From Streptomyces albus subsp. albus (GTDB taxonomy: Bacteria > Actinomycetota > Actinomycetes > Streptomycetales > Streptomycetaceae): a DNA stretch of 64,000 nucleotides. A program made the translations under genes and the position numbers. Position 1 is the stretch's first letter; each line of letters opens with the position of its first letter. Where the stretch lies: NCBI RefSeq assembly GCF_000725885.1, contig NZ_JODR01000006.1:186001-250000 (forward strand), read 5' to 3'. This document shows, piece by piece, positions 1 to 10,500 of the stretch. A model generated the notes under the pieces. The model was not told where the DNA came from, made no database searches, and saw only the letters and a list, made by a program, of their open reading frames with translations.

Positions 1-1235
1 ACCGCGGCGGCGGCGACCAGACCCACGGTCATGCCCAGCCGTCCGGCCGGTCCGGCACCGGCCGCCGTCACACAGGCGCTGAGCAGCAGCCCGTACGCGC
101 CCGGCAGCAGCATGGCCAGCCGTTGCCAGAGGCTGCCCACGGAACGCACGTGCAACAGCAGCAGCACGCTCAGCGCGGCGGCGAACACCGGCTCGGGCCA
201 GTCGTCGGTGGCCGGGCCGGTGGCCAGCGCGGTGACGGCGGCGGCCAGCACCACGCCCAGTCCGGTGTACAGGCCGGTCAGATAGTTGCTGGCGGTCACG
301 GCCCGCAGGGTCACCCGGCGCGGCTCGTGCGGCTCGATGTCGTCCTGGAGGTCCTCGGAGGTGGCCGGCGGCAACGGCAGCCGCAGACCGGCCAGCCGGA
401 AGCTCAGCCCGGGCGCGAGGCCGCCCACCACGACCGCGGCCAGCGCCACCACGCAGGCGGCGGCCGGCAGGTCGAGCCCGGTGAGCACCAGACCGCCGGT
501 GACGGCGGTCAGCAAGGTGACGGTGAAGGCACCGAGGAACAGGGGGACGCAGGCGGCGACGGCCGCCAGCCCCAGCACGGTGGCACCAGTGGCGGTCGCC
601 CCGCCCGCCAGCAGCCGTGCCCCGAGAAGCGCTTCCGGGCCGCCCTCGGTGGGGACGAGGGCGCCGGCGACGCCCAGGCAGGGCACCGCGACAGCGGCGA
701 GGGCCGCACCGCCCGCGGCGTCGCCCACCGCCCGGGAGGCGATGCCCGCGCAGGCCAGCAGGAGCAGCGCGAGCGCCGCGCAGGCCCCGGCCCGCAGCAG
801 GGCGGACGGTCCGGGCAGCAGCAGCGTCACCAGGCCGCCGGCCAGCGCGCTCACCGTCAGGCCGAGCAGCAGCCGCCGGGTCAGTTCGGGGCGCCAGCTG
901 TCGGAGCGGGAGCGCAGCACTTCACCGACGCCGTCGACCAGGTCGTCGAAGGCGGCCTCGGGCAGCGTCTCGTTGCGGGGCCGCAGATGGAGGGTGTCAC
1001 CGTCGCGCAGCTCCAGTGCCCGCGCGGTCAGTTCGCCATCGAGCGGCGGGGCGCCCAGACGTTGCAGCACCCAGCCCCCGTGTTCCAGGGCGAGTTCGTC
1101 CAGTCCGTCGCCCGCGTAGTCCAGCAGAACGGGCATGAGTTCCACAAGCGGAACGTCGACGGGGATGCCCAACTCGAAGACGGACTCCGGCGCGCGGATG
1201 GTTATTCGGCACAGGCCGACGGTGGTATCGCTCAC
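1..1235 (-). CDS. eccD: EccD, type VII secretion integral membrane protein (3' end cut by window)
   Basis: This is the channel subunit of an Esx (type VII) secretion system. Translation from a GTG start gives about 411 residues and the frame is still open at the window edge, so the C-terminus is missing. The first ~90 residues (start MSDTTVGLCRITI) form the ubiquitin/YukD-like cytosolic domain typical of EccD, with charged patches such as ELRDGDTLHLRP. From about residue 115 on the protein is a series of hydrophobic Ala/Leu/Val/Gly-rich helices, as expected for the ~11-helix membrane part. GGAAG lies about 8 nt before the GTG. It is transcribed divergently from eccC, the motor ATPase of the same machine, which supports the call. 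Identity rests on the domain order and this neighbour. Confidence 0.88.
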   Translation of the reverse strand, partial: MSDTTVGLCRITIRAPESVFELGIPVDVPLVELMPVLLDYAGDGLDELALEHGGWVLQRLGAPPLDGELTARALELRDGDTLHLRPRNETLPEAAFDDLVDGVGEVLRSRSDSWRPELTRRLLLGLTVSALAGGLVTLLLPGPSALLRAGACAALALLLLACAGIASRAVGDAAGGAALAAVAVPCLGVAGALVPTEGGPEALLGARLLAGGATATGATVLGLAAVAACVPLFLGAFTVTLLTAVTGGLVLTGLDLPAAACVVALAAVVVGGLAPGLSFRLAGLRLPLPPATSEDLQDDIEPHEPRRVTLRAVTASNYLTGLYTGLGVVLAAAVTALATGPATDDWPEPVFAAALSVLLLLHVRSVGSLWQRLAMLLPGAYGLLLSACVTAAGAGPAGRLGMTVGLVAAAA

Positions 1236-1301
1236 GGCGCTCGCTTCCTGGCTGTCCGGAACAGGGCCGGGTCGACGCGGGATTGAGGAGAACATTATCG
1301 T

Positions 1302-1332
1302 TGCCACCGCCCGGAATTCTCGGGCGGTGGCA
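1302..1332. promoter_or_regulatory. Inverted repeat between eccD and eccC
   Basis: A perfect 12-bp inverted repeat (TGCCACCGCCCG and its complement) flanks a 7-nt centre, GAATTCT. It lies in the 263-bp divergent region between eccD and eccC, about 170 bp before the eccC start. It could be an operator or an RNA hairpin in the eccC leader. There is no T-run, so a simple terminator is less likely. The function is inferred only from position. Confidence 0.45.
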
Positions 1333-1498
1333 CCGCGAGCAATTCGCCGGGAAAGCAGGCGGTTTGCGGCAGCGGTTCCGCACCGTGTTCGCCGGGGGGC
1401 GACCGGTCCGGCCCGAGGGCCGCGGCGGGGTGTCCCGGCCGGCCCGTCGTGCCCCGCCGCCTCGCGGTGGACGGCCGTCCTCCACGGAAGGTTCACCT

Positions 1499-4400
1499 TT
1501 GAGCACCGTCACGTTCCGCCGCCCGCCGCGCCGCCCGGGGCCGCAGATGCCGCAGGGCGAACTGGATCTCCAGGAGCCGCCGACGCTGCCGGAGCGGCAG
1601 GGCGCGGTGTCCGGGATGCTGATGTACGCGCCGATGGCGCTCAGCTCCATGGGCATGGTGCTGCTGTTCCTGCGCCCCGGCATGGCGGGCCGCGGCGGGA
1701 TCTTCATGTACGTGGCCCTGGGCTTCATGGGCGTGTCCATGGTGGTCATGCTGATCAGCCAGCTGCTGCGCAGCGCCCACGACCGCAAGACACAGCTGCG
1801 CGACGAGCGCCGTGACTATCTGCGGTATCTGTCCACCAGCCGGCGCCGGGTGCGCAAGGTGATCCTCCAGCAGCGCCGCGCGCAGGCGTGGCGGCATCCC
1901 GACCCCGACGCGTTGTGGTCGCTGGCCCGCACCGACCGGCTGTGGGAACGGCGGCCGACCCACGAGGACTTCGCCGAGGTGCGCATCGCCACCGGCCCGC
2001 AGCAACTGGCGCTGGCCCTCTCCCCCCTGTCCACCAAGCCGGTCGAGGATCTGGAGCCGGTCTCCGCGCACGCGCTGCGCCGGTTCGTGCGCGCCTACTC
2101 CACGGTTCCGGACCTGCCGGTGGCGCTGCGGCTGCGGACCTACGCGCGGATCGTGCTGCGCGGTGACGCGGAGGAGGCCCGGGGCATGGTGCGGGCCGTG
2201 CTGGGGCAGCTGGCGGTGCTGCACGCACCCGGCGACGTGGACCTGGTGACGGTCGCCGACGACGACGTGCGGTCCCGGTGGGAGTGGGTGAAGTGGCTGC
2301 CGCACGCGCAGCACGCCGCGGACACCGACGGGGTGGGCAGCGTGCGCCTGCTCGCGGAGTCCGTCTCGGAGCTGGAGCAGCTGCTGGGCGAGGACTTCGC
2401 CGGGCGGCCCCGGTTCACCGCGGACGCCGCGCCCAGCCGGGACGAGCCGTACACGGTCATCGTGCTGGACACCGCCCACGTACCGGCCGGCGCGCGGGTG
2501 GCCGGGCCCGGCTACCGCAACGCGGTCGTGCTCGACGTGCGCGGGGTGACCGAGTGGAAGCACTCGCGCAGTGTGCTGCGGCTGCGGACTGAGGCGGGCC
2601 GGCTGCACATGGTGGGCACCGACCGCAGCGGCCGGGAGACCTCCACCGCGCTGGGCCGCCCCGACCGGCTGGGCACGGCCGCGGCCCGCACCCTGGCACT
2701 CGTCCTGGCCCCCTACCGGCCGGGCACCGCACCGCAGTCCGGCCAGCCGCTGAACGAGGACCGGGAGCTGACCGACCTGCTCGGCATCCCCGATCTGAAC
2801 ACTGTCAGCATCGAGCGGCTCCACGACCGGCCGGCGTCCCGGAGGCTGCGGGTGCCGATCGGGCTGGGCTCCGACGGCGCACCGGTCGAGCTGGACATCA
2901 AGGAGTCGGCGCAAGGCGGTATGGGCCCGCACGGCATGCTCATCGGCGCCACCGGCTCCGGCAAGTCGGAGCTGCTGCGCACCCTGGTGCTGGCCCTGGC
3001 GCTCAGCCACTCCTCGGAGACCCTCAACTTCGTGCTGGTCGACTTCAAGGGCGGTGCCACCTTCCTCGGTCTGGACCGGCTGCCGCACACCTCGGCGGTC
3101 ATCACCAACCTGGCCGACGAGACCGCGCTGGTCGAGCGGATGAAGGACGCGCTCAACGGTGAGCTGATCCGCCGCCAGGAGCTGCTGCGCAAGGCCGGCA
3201 ACCACGTCTCCGTGCTGGAGTACGAGCGGGCCCGGGAGGGCGGTGCGCCGCTGGACCCGCTGCCGACGCTGTTCGTGGTCGTCGACGAGTTCAGCGAACT
3301 GCTGGCCGCGCACCGCGACTTCATGGACCTGTTCGTGATGATCGGACGGCTGGGCCGGTCGCTGGGCGTGCACCTGCTGCTGGCCTCCCAGCGGCTGGAC
3401 GAGGGCCGGATGCACCAGCTGGAGAGCCATCTGTCGTACCGCATCGGTCTGCGGACCTTCTCCGCCATGGAGAGCCGCGGGGTGCTCGGCGTACCCGACG
3501 CCTACAACCTGCCCGCGCAGCCGGGCAGCGGTCTGCTCAAGAACGACGTGGGCAATCTGGTGCGGTTCAAGGCCGCCTACGTGTCCGGCCCCTACCGGCG
3601 GTCGCTGCGCGGCAGCAGCGCCCGGCAGGCCGCCATCGCCGGGCAGGTGGTGCCCTTCAGCACCTCCTGGGTGCCGCCGCGGCAGCTGCCGCCCGCCGAG
3701 CCGGAGCCGGCCGAGCCCGCGCCGGACGCGCCGAGCCTGCTGGAGACGGCGGTGCGCCGGCTGGTCGGCTCGGGTCCGCCGGCCCATCAGGTGTGGCTGC
3801 CGCCGCTGGACGTGCCGGTCACGCTGGATACGCTGCTTCCGGAACTGGCCGAGACCCCGGACCGGGGACTGGCACCGGCCGATCCGTCCCGCGCGGGCGG
3901 TCTGAAGGTGGCCGTCGGCATCGTCGACCGCCCCTTCGACCAGTTGCGGGAGCCGCTGGCCGCGGATCTGTCGGGGCCCGGCGGGCACGTCGGCATCGCC
4001 GGCGGTCCGCAGAGCGGCAAGAGCACCCTGATCCGCACCTTGGTGACAGCGCTCGCCCTCACCCACACCCCTCGTGAGGTGCAGTTCTACTGTCTGGACT
4101 TCGGCGGTGGCGGGCTCACCGCGCTCTCCGGTCTGCCGCACGTCGGTTCGGTGACCGGACGGCTGGACCGCGACCGGGTCGCCAGGACACTGGCCGAGGT
4201 GAGTGCGCTGATCGCCCACCGGGAGCGGCTCTTCGCCGAGCACGGCATCGAGTCGATGGCCGACTTCCGGCGCCGGCGGGCAGCGGGTGAGCTGCCCCGG
4301 GAGCACCACGGGGACGTGTTCCTGGTCGTGGACGGCTGGGCCACGGTGCGGCAGGACTTCTTCGACTTCGTGCAGCCGTTCGGGCTGATCGCCGCCCGGG

Positions 4401-5485
4401 GACTCAACTTCGGGGTGCACCTCGTCGTCGCCTCCACCCGCTGGAGCGAGATCAACACCACGGTGCGGGACCAGCTCGGCACCCGGTTCGAGCTGCGGCT
4501 GGGCGACACCGTCGACTCCGTCGTCAACATGCGGGCCGCCGCCACCGTGCCCAGGATCCCCGGCCGCGGCCTGACCGAGCAGCGGCTGCACTTCCTCACC
4601 GCGCTGCCGAGGCTGGACGGCGACCCGGACGCCGCCACCCTCGGCCAGGGGCTCGGCGCGCTGGTGGAGTCCGTGGCCGCGGCGTGGGACGGCCCGCCCG
4701 CCCCTCCGGTGCGGATGCTGCCGCTCCAGGTGGACGCACGGACCCTGCCCGCCCCCGAGGGGGACGTACGGATACCGCTCGGCCTGGAGGACCAGCGGCT
4801 GGAGCCGTTCTGGCACGACTTCGAGGCGAGTCCGCACCTGATCGTGGTCGGCGACGAGGAGACCGGGAAGACGAACCTGCTCGCCCATCTGTGCCGCTCC
4901 CTGGTCGCCCGCTACACCCCCGACGAGGCGCGGGTCATGCTGGTCGACTACCGGCGGGGGCTGGCATCGGCCGTGCCCGAGGAACACCGGCTCGGCTACG
5001 CCGTGAACGCCGAACGGCTCCGCCAGCTGACCGAATCCGTGGGCCGGTCCATGGGGCGCAGGGTGCCGGGCCCCGACATCGGACCCGAACGGCTGGCCGC
5101 CCGCGACTGGTGGACCGGGCCACAGCTGTTCCTGGTCGTGGACGACTACGAACTGGTGGACACCGGACTCTCCTCGGCCAGCCCGTTCACCCCGCTGCTG
5201 GAGTTCCTCGCCCAGGGCACCGAACTGGGCCTCCACCTGATCGTGGCCCGCAGCGCCAACGGAGCCACGCGCGGTATGACCTCCGGGCTGCTGCGCACGC
5301 TGCGGGAGGCCAACACCCCGACGCTCATGCTCTCGTGCCCGCCCGCCGAGGGCTCCTTCCTGCCGGGTGTGAAGCCCCGCGAACTGCCGGCGGGCCGCGG
5401 CCTGTACGTCACCCGGCGCGGCCAGCGCCTGGTGCAGACCGCCCTGCTGCCGTCGGAGCAGGACGGGACACCGGCCCGGGGGTGA
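1499..5485 (+). CDS. eccC: EccC, FtsK/SpoIIIE-type motor ATPase of type VII secretion
   Basis: This is the cytosolic-facing motor that recognises and translocates WXG100-type substrates. TTG at 1499 was chosen because GGAAGG lies 7 nt upstream and the resulting N-terminus, MSTVTFRRPPRRPGPQMPQG, is typical for the family; the frame stays open further upstream but that part looks non-coding. Length is 1328 aa, normal for a fused EccCa/EccCb. Two membrane helices fall at about residues 40-90. Three ATPase domains follow, with Walker A motifs GATGSGKS (~483), GGPQSGKS (~835) and GDEETGKT (~1118). Walker B regions are FVVVDEFSE (D1), FLVVDGWAT (D2) and LFLVVDDYE (D3). Only the first has the classical DE pair, in line with EccC biology where D2 and D3 are mainly regulatory or substrate-binding. 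A strong terminator follows. Confidence 0.95.
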   Translation: MSTVTFRRPPRRPGPQMPQGELDLQEPPTLPERQGAVSGMLMYAPMALSSMGMVLLFLRPGMAGRGGIFMYVALGFMGVSMVVMLISQLLRSAHDRKTQLRDERRDYLRYLSTSRRRVRKVILQQRRAQAWRHPDPDALWSLARTDRLWERRPTHEDFAEVRIATGPQQLALALSPLSTKPVEDLEPVSAHALRRFVRAYSTVPDLPVALRLRTYARIVLRGDAEEARGMVRAVLGQLAVLHAPGDVDLVTVADDDVRSRWEWVKWLPHAQHAADTDGVGSVRLLAESVSELEQLLGEDFAGRPRFTADAAPSRDEPYTVIVLDTAHVPAGARVAGPGYRNAVVLDVRGVTEWKHSRSVLRLRTEAGRLHMVGTDRSGRETSTALGRPDRLGTAAARTLALVLAPYRPGTAPQSGQPLNEDRELTDLLGIPDLNTVSIERLHDRPASRRLRVPIGLGSDGAPVELDIKESAQGGMGPHGMLIGATGSGKSELLRTLVLALALSHSSETLNFVLVDFKGGATFLGLDRLPHTSAVITNLADETALVERMKDALNGELIRRQELLRKAGNHVSVLEYERAREGGAPLDPLPTLFVVVDEFSELLAAHRDFMDLFVMIGRLGRSLGVHLLLASQRLDEGRMHQLESHLSYRIGLRTFSAMESRGVLGVPDAYNLPAQPGSGLLKNDVGNLVRFKAAYVSGPYRRSLRGSSARQAAIAGQVVPFSTSWVPPRQLPPAEPEPAEPAPDAPSLLETAVRRLVGSGPPAHQVWLPPLDVPVTLDTLLPELAETPDRGLAPADPSRAGGLKVAVGIVDRPFDQLREPLAADLSGPGGHVGIAGGPQSGKSTLIRTLVTALALTHTPREVQFYCLDFGGGGLTALSGLPHVGSVTGRLDRDRVARTLAEVSALIAHRERLFAEHGIESMADFRRRRAAGELPREHHGDVFLVVDGWATVRQDFFDFVQPFGLIAARGLNFGVHLVVASTRWSEINTTVRDQLGTRFELRLGDTVDSVVNMRAAATVPRIPGRGLTEQRLHFLTALPRLDGDPDAATLGQGLGALVESVAAAWDGPPAPPVRMLPLQVDARTLPAPEGDVRIPLGLEDQRLEPFWHDFEASPHLIVVGDEETGKTNLLAHLCRSLVARYTPDEARVMLVDYRRGLASAVPEEHRLGYAVNAERLRQLTESVGRSMGRRVPGPDIGPERLAARDWWTGPQLFLVVDDYELVDTGLSSASPFTPLLEFLAQGTELGLHLIVARSANGATRGMTSGLLRTLREANTPTLMLSCPPAEGSFLPGVKPRELPAGRGLYVTRRGQRLVQTALLPSEQDGTPARG

Positions 5486-5525
5486 ACCGGCCCTGATCCG
5501 GCGCCCGTGGAGCCCGGGAACGGAG

Positions 5526-5550
5526 AACGGCCGCCCTGCGGGCGGCCGTT
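5526..5550. terminator. Hairpin terminator after eccC
   Basis: A perfect 11-bp stem (AACGGCCGCCC) with a TGC loop is followed by TCT. It sits between the eccC stop and the convergent mycosin-like gene, so it can serve both directions. Confidence 0.75.
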
Positions 5551-5590
5551 TCTCGTGTGGTCGTGCGGTACTGGCCGAATCAGGGCCGGA

Positions 5591-6937
5591 TCAGGGCCGG
5601 GCCGCACCCTGGGGGCCGGACGGTGGCAGACGGCCCGGGCGCCAGCCTCGGCGGCGGCCCAGCGGTACGGCCACCGCGCCCAGGGCCACCAGCAGGACGA
5701 CGGCGGTGACCCCGCCGGCCACCAGCAGCGCCCGGTCCCGGCCGGTGTCCGGCGGCGGGGCCGGGACGTGCGGTGCGGCGGCCGGCGCCGCCTCGGCGCG
5801 GTCGCCCTTGTCGCCCAGTTCGCCGGTGACGGCGGCCACCGGGTCGACGGTGCCCGCGCCGACCAGCCGCCGTTCGGTGTCGGGGGCGGGCCGGTACGCG
5901 GTTTTGGTGAGCCGCTCGGCCAGCTGGGCGGCGCTCAGCCCTGGCCGGTACTCGTCCACCAGCGCGGCCGTACCGGCGACCAGCGCGGCGGCGAACTCGG
6001 CGCCGCTGCCGGTGAAGTAGCCGTCCCCGCGCGGGCCGGTGCTCATCACGCTCACGCCGGGAGCCGCCAGATCAGGCCGGGTGCGGGGGGCCCGGGTCTG
6101 GTCTGCGGCGCCCTGCGGGGTCAGGGCGGCGACGGCCAGGACGCCGGGCAGCCGCGCCGGCCAGGCAGCCGGTGCCGGACCGTCCTCGTCGTCCTCGCGG
6201 GGCGCGTAAGCGGGCGCCACCACGAGGACGTCCCGCTGTACGGCGCGGCGCACGGCGGCGGTCAGTGCGGGCCCGCCCCGCGGCAGGGCGCGGGGTACGC
6301 AGATGACGCGGGCGCCGCCCCGCACGGCGGCGTCGATGCCGTCGGCCATCCCTTCGGCGGTCGCCCGGCCCTGCCGGTCGGTCCCCCGTACGGCCAGGAT
6401 CCTGGCGTCGGGGGCGATCCCGGCGAAGCCGGTGCCCTCGCTGCGGGCGGCGGCGATCAGCCCGGCCACGAAGGTGCCGTGCCCGACGCAGTCCTCCGTG
6501 GCGCTTCCGCTGTCCTGCCCCGAGGTCACCCGGCCGGCCAGTGCGGGCACGCCGTCCGCCGCGACGCCGGTGTCCACGACGGCGACGGTGACGCCGCGCC
6601 CGGTGCTGTGCCGCCAGGCTGCCGACGGGTTGAGCAGCGTCTGCTGCCAGGGCGTCATACGGGGCGCCTTGCGGGACGCCTCGGTGCAGGTTCTGTCGTC
6701 GAGGACGGCCGGTATGCGCGGCAGTGAGGGCGCGTCGGAACCGGCTTCGGGCGCGGACCGGGGCGGGGTCCGGGCGGGAACGGCGGAGGCCGGTGCGACG
6801 GCGACCGCCGCCTCCGGCACCGCTGCGACGAGCACCGCGGTGGCCAGTGCGCAGGAGAGGGTCCGCCACCCCGCAGGGCGACGCGGTCCTGGTGACATGG
6901 CAGGTGATGCTACAAAACGCTGTTGTCGGCCCGTCAT
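5591..6937 (-). CDS. mycP: Mycosin-like (MycP-type) subtilase with substituted active-site residues
   Basis: Mycosins are membrane-anchored subtilisin-like proteases that stabilise type VII secretion complexes. The 448-aa protein has an N-terminal secretory signal (SCALATAVLVAAV), a subtilase domain and a C-terminal hydrophobic helix (LLVAGGVTAVVLLVALGAV) with a short basic tail, the MycP layout. Catalytic Asp (AVVDTG, ~D122) and His (GHGTFVAG, ~H153) are present. The position normally occupied by the nucleophile in GTSxAAPxVAG reads GAEFAAALVAG (Glu ~314), and the oxyanion Asn segment reads DVLVVAPAYAP without Asn. Proteolytic activity is therefore doubtful and a structural role is more likely. 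The start at 6937 has GAGGG 7 nt upstream. The alternative ATG at 6898 has no clear ribosome site, but codon use only becomes normal from there. Confidence 0.85.
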   Translation of the reverse strand: MTGRQQRFVASPAMSPGPRRPAGWRTLSCALATAVLVAAVPEAAVAVAPASAVPARTPPRSAPEAGSDAPSLPRIPAVLDDRTCTEASRKAPRMTPWQQTLLNPSAAWRHSTGRGVTVAVVDTGVAADGVPALAGRVTSGQDSGSATEDCVGHGTFVAGLIAAARSEGTGFAGIAPDARILAVRGTDRQGRATAEGMADGIDAAVRGGARVICVPRALPRGGPALTAAVRRAVQRDVLVVAPAYAPREDDEDGPAPAAWPARLPGVLAVAALTPQGAADQTRAPRTRPDLAAPGVSVMSTGPRGDGYFTGSGAEFAAALVAGTAALVDEYRPGLSAAQLAERLTKTAYRPAPDTERRLVGAGTVDPVAAVTGELGDKGDRAEAAPAAAPHVPAPPPDTGRDRALLVAGGVTAVVLLVALGAVAVPLGRRRGWRPGRLPPSGPQGAARP

Positions 6938-7580
6938 CGCGGTGCCCTCGGCCGTCGCCGTCGTCATGCCCGCGGACCCGCGAGGTCGTCGGGCAGCGGC
7001 CGGCGCAGCTCCTCCACGTCCGCGCCGGGCGTCCGGCGCCGCCGCCCGGCGCGGACGTGGACTCGACGGCCCTGCGCGCGTGCTGGGCGTTGCCGGAGTT
7101 CTCGCCGCGCCGCACCGTCGCGCAGTGCGGGTACGGCGCTGGCGCGGTCTGCGGCACGCATGTGCGGCCGTCCTGTCCGCGCGTGCCGAGGGTGGTGGAC
7201 ACCGGCTCGTCCGGGCGCGTCTGCGCGCAGTGCGCTTCCCGTGCCCGTCCGTGCCCTCGGTGCACGTGTAGCGCTGAGCGCACTGGCGGCGCACGGGGGC
7301 CGCCGGCCCGCTGCGGGCGGCCCGGAGGGCGTCCCCGGCGCTGCGGCGGCCCCGGCTCCGTCCGGCCCACGATCAGCAGACGACGCGCCAACGCCGGGCC
7401 CCCTTCGCCTCGTCACCGCCCGGCACGGCGCACCGCCGGACCCGCGTCAGGCGTCCTCCCGTCCGGTCGCCCGGCCGGGCCCACCATGCCCGCACGGGCC
7501 GGGACCCGCCGCCCGGGGCGGCCGGGCGGCGGCGGTCGCCGTGCGCCGGGGCGTCGCCGGGCGGCGGCGTCCCGCGCTTC
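6938..7580. other. 643-bp gap with no convincing gene
   Basis: Open frames here on both strands are Arg/Pro/Ala-rich, have no recognisable domain and show no ribosome site. The stretch lies between the mycosin-like gene start and the 3' end of the large NTPase gene. Its right part (7500-7575) is rich in short GC inverted repeats (GCCGCCC / GGGCGGC) that could terminate the NTPase operon. No RNA gene was recognised. Confidence 0.4.
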
Positions 7581-10500
7581 TCACAGGTCGAGTTCGTCCG
7601 GGGTCGCGGTGGCGGGAAGGGGGTCGGACGGGGCGATACGGGCCAGTGCGGCGGTGAGTTCCCCGTGGCAGGGGAGCGTGGTGACGCCCGGTTCCCCGGC
7701 GGTGCGCCGCATCCGCTCCAGCGCGCCGGGGGTCGCCACGTGGGCGGCGATCGACGGGGTGCGGCCGGCTTCCCGGCACAGCAGCGTCAGCAGTTCCGGC
7801 CCCGCCTCGGGGGCGGTGAGCCAGGGGGTGGCCAGGGGCGCGCCGGCGGGCAGCAGGCCATTCCTGGAGGCGGCGACGAGCGCCATGCAGGTGTCCTCGG
7901 CGTGCCAGTGGGCGAGGCTGTTCCTCTCGAAGGCGTCCTTCGACTCCTGGGCGGCGGCCGTGGACCAGTCGGTGCGGGGCAGCCATGCCGTGGCCCAGGC
8001 GACGGCCGCGGGGTAGGCCACCGTGTTGGGCTCCAGGGCGGGCCGGGTGGCCGGTATGTACTGCTTCAGCGAGCAGTCGGCCAGGGCTTGCGCGGCCCAG
8101 CCGACGGTCTTCCAGTGCGCTTCGGCATCGACGACGAGGGGGCGGGCGAGGGTCCGGTCGAGGAGCTGTCCCACGGCGGGCGCGAGGAGTGCCGCGGCCT
8201 GGTCCTGCTCGGCGTGGCGGAGGGCCTTGAGCATACGGCCCGCCTCCTTGAGGCCCAGCGCATCGGCGAGCACGGCGGGGGCGATGTCGGTGAGTTCGCC
8301 GACGATGTCCGCGACGATGTCGTCGCGTGCGGTCAGCCACATCACCGTCAGCAGGTCGGGCAGTTGGCGCAGATCGGGCCGCATGCGCAGCCGCAGCCGG
8401 GTGAGCAGCCGGCCCGCGTGGACCTTCTCGGCGAGCTGTTCGCCCCACTGCGCGTCCCAGGTGTATCCGAGCCGTACCACTTCCCGTACGGCCCAGGGGC
8501 TGGCCAGCAGCGGGAGGGTGGAGGACCAGACGCCGTTGACGAGCGTGCCCATCCAGTTCTTGGGTTCCTCGTCGGGCATGACGCCCAGCCGGGCGAGGGC
8601 CTGGCCGATCCTGCCCTGGGTGATGGGGTCCTGCTCGAACTTGAAGATCTCGGTGAAGGTCTGCCAGCGCTTGGCGCGTTCGTCGCGCAGGGCGGCCAGC
8701 TCCCGTTTGCCGAGGCCGGGGGCGCAGCGTTCGACGGCGGCCAGCAGGTCGGCGACGAGCGGCGGGTGGACGACGCCGCGGATGACCATGTCGGTGAGGT
8801 CGGAGACCTCCTGGTCGCCCTGCGGCCGGCTCATGGCGTGGACGACGCTGCCGGCCGCGGAGGGGTCCAGTTTGCGCAGCTGGTTGAGGGCGGTGGTGAA
8901 GGAGCCGATCCGGCGGACGGCCCGCAGGTTGCGTTCCCATTCCCAACGGGGGTTGGCGGCCTTGAAGTTGCCGAGCACGACGGCGGTGGCGTCCCGCTGT
9001 CCCCCGGCGCGCAGGGTGCTCGCGGTGACCTGGAGCTTCTGCGCCACCTCGCCGGCGCCCCAGCGCAGCGGGTTGCGGACGACGCGGTCGACCTTGAGGT
9101 GCTTGGCGTACTCCGCGCCGATGCCGGGCGCCACGGCCAGGCCCAGGCGGTGGGTGTGCACCATGCTCTGCGGGTCGAGCGCGGCGTTGCGCATGCGCTC
9201 GATCAGGACGCGGGTGTCGAGGCGTTCGGAGAGCCGCAGGAGGAAGTTCTGGCCGAAGTAGTCGTCCTCGATCAGCAGCATCGCCAGCCGCGGCCCCCAC
9301 GGGCGGGCCGCACCCCGCTGTGCCTGGATGCTGGAGACGACGAGGTCGAGGGCCTGGTCCTCCAGTTCGGCGCGGTAGTCGGCGCCGGCTTCCCACAGTC
9401 CGTGCAGGAAGTGGTAGATGACCGCCGGACGGCGTTCGGTGGCCATCAGTTCGCGGGCGAAGGCCGGCCCCAGCTCGCGGGCCAGGCAGTAGCCGAAGCG
9501 GTCCTTGGTGTCGCAGTACAGGTCGTCGGCGCGGCTGACGCTGCTCAGCAGCATGCCGGCACCGCGGCCGTCCTTGAGGCGCCGGATGGAGGCGGCCAGG
9601 TCCCGGGCGAGCTGGACGTCGGCGACGGGGCTTGCGCCGGTGACGCGGTAGAGGAGTGTCTTGATGGTGGCGCCGTGGATGTTGCGCACGGTGGAGATCA
9701 GGATGGCCGCCTCGGCGGGGGTGGAGGCGCGCAGTGTGGCGGCCAGCGCCCGGCCGGGCTGGAGGGTGTTGAGCAGCCGGTTGGTCCAGCCCCTGTTGTT
9801 GCGGGCCAGGTCGGCGAGGGAGCTGCTGATCTGGCTGGCGTCCGCGCCCGCCAGCGCGGCGCGGATCTGCGACTCGTACCGCTTGATGAGGTCGTCCCAG
9901 TCGGTGGCGCTGTTGAAGTGCAGCCACAGGGACATCCAGGCCAGGACGGCGGGCAGCGGCGTCTGCCGGGTCGGGTGGGCCTCCAGCAGGGTCTGTGCCG
10001 CCTTCTCCAGCGGGCGGAGCCGGTCGCGGGTGCGGTTCTCGTGGCTTTCGGGGCCGCGGGCCTCCCGCGAGTAGCGGAAGATCAGCTCGTCCATGCGCCG
10101 CACTTTGATGAGGTCGTCGTGCCGGCGGTGCGGGTCGGCGCCGCGCACCAGTTCCTCGGCGCGTTTCTCCAGCCACTGGCAGACGGTGTCGGTGGGGGCG
10201 GTGTTCTCCCCGGACAGCCGCAGCAGGGCGCGGACGAGGTGGTAGCGGTCCCGGACGGCGGACGGCCGCGCGAGGACCTCGTCCAGGCCGGGGCTGCCCA
10301 CCCAGGTGAACAGGTCGGCGATCTCGGTGCCGGTGAGCTGGTACTGGTGGTCCCAGCAGGCTTTGAGGGCGGTCGTCAGGTCTCGGACGGTCAGGTCCGG
10401 GGTGCCCGGCACCCGGGCGAGCACCGGAGGGAGCGCTTCGGCGATCCAGCCGGGGTCGCTGTGCTTCCCGCACAGGCGCAGCAGTCGCAGGGCGGCCGGC

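Noticed and set aside
1493..5236. Long open frame antisense to eccC
   Set aside because: Gln/His/Pro/Gly-rich shadow of a high-GC gene; no domain and no ribosome site, while the plus strand encodes an intact EccC.
6938..7580. Possible extra secretion gene or WXG100 protein upstream of the mycosin gene
   Set aside because: No WXG motif, helical hairpin or ribosome site in any frame.
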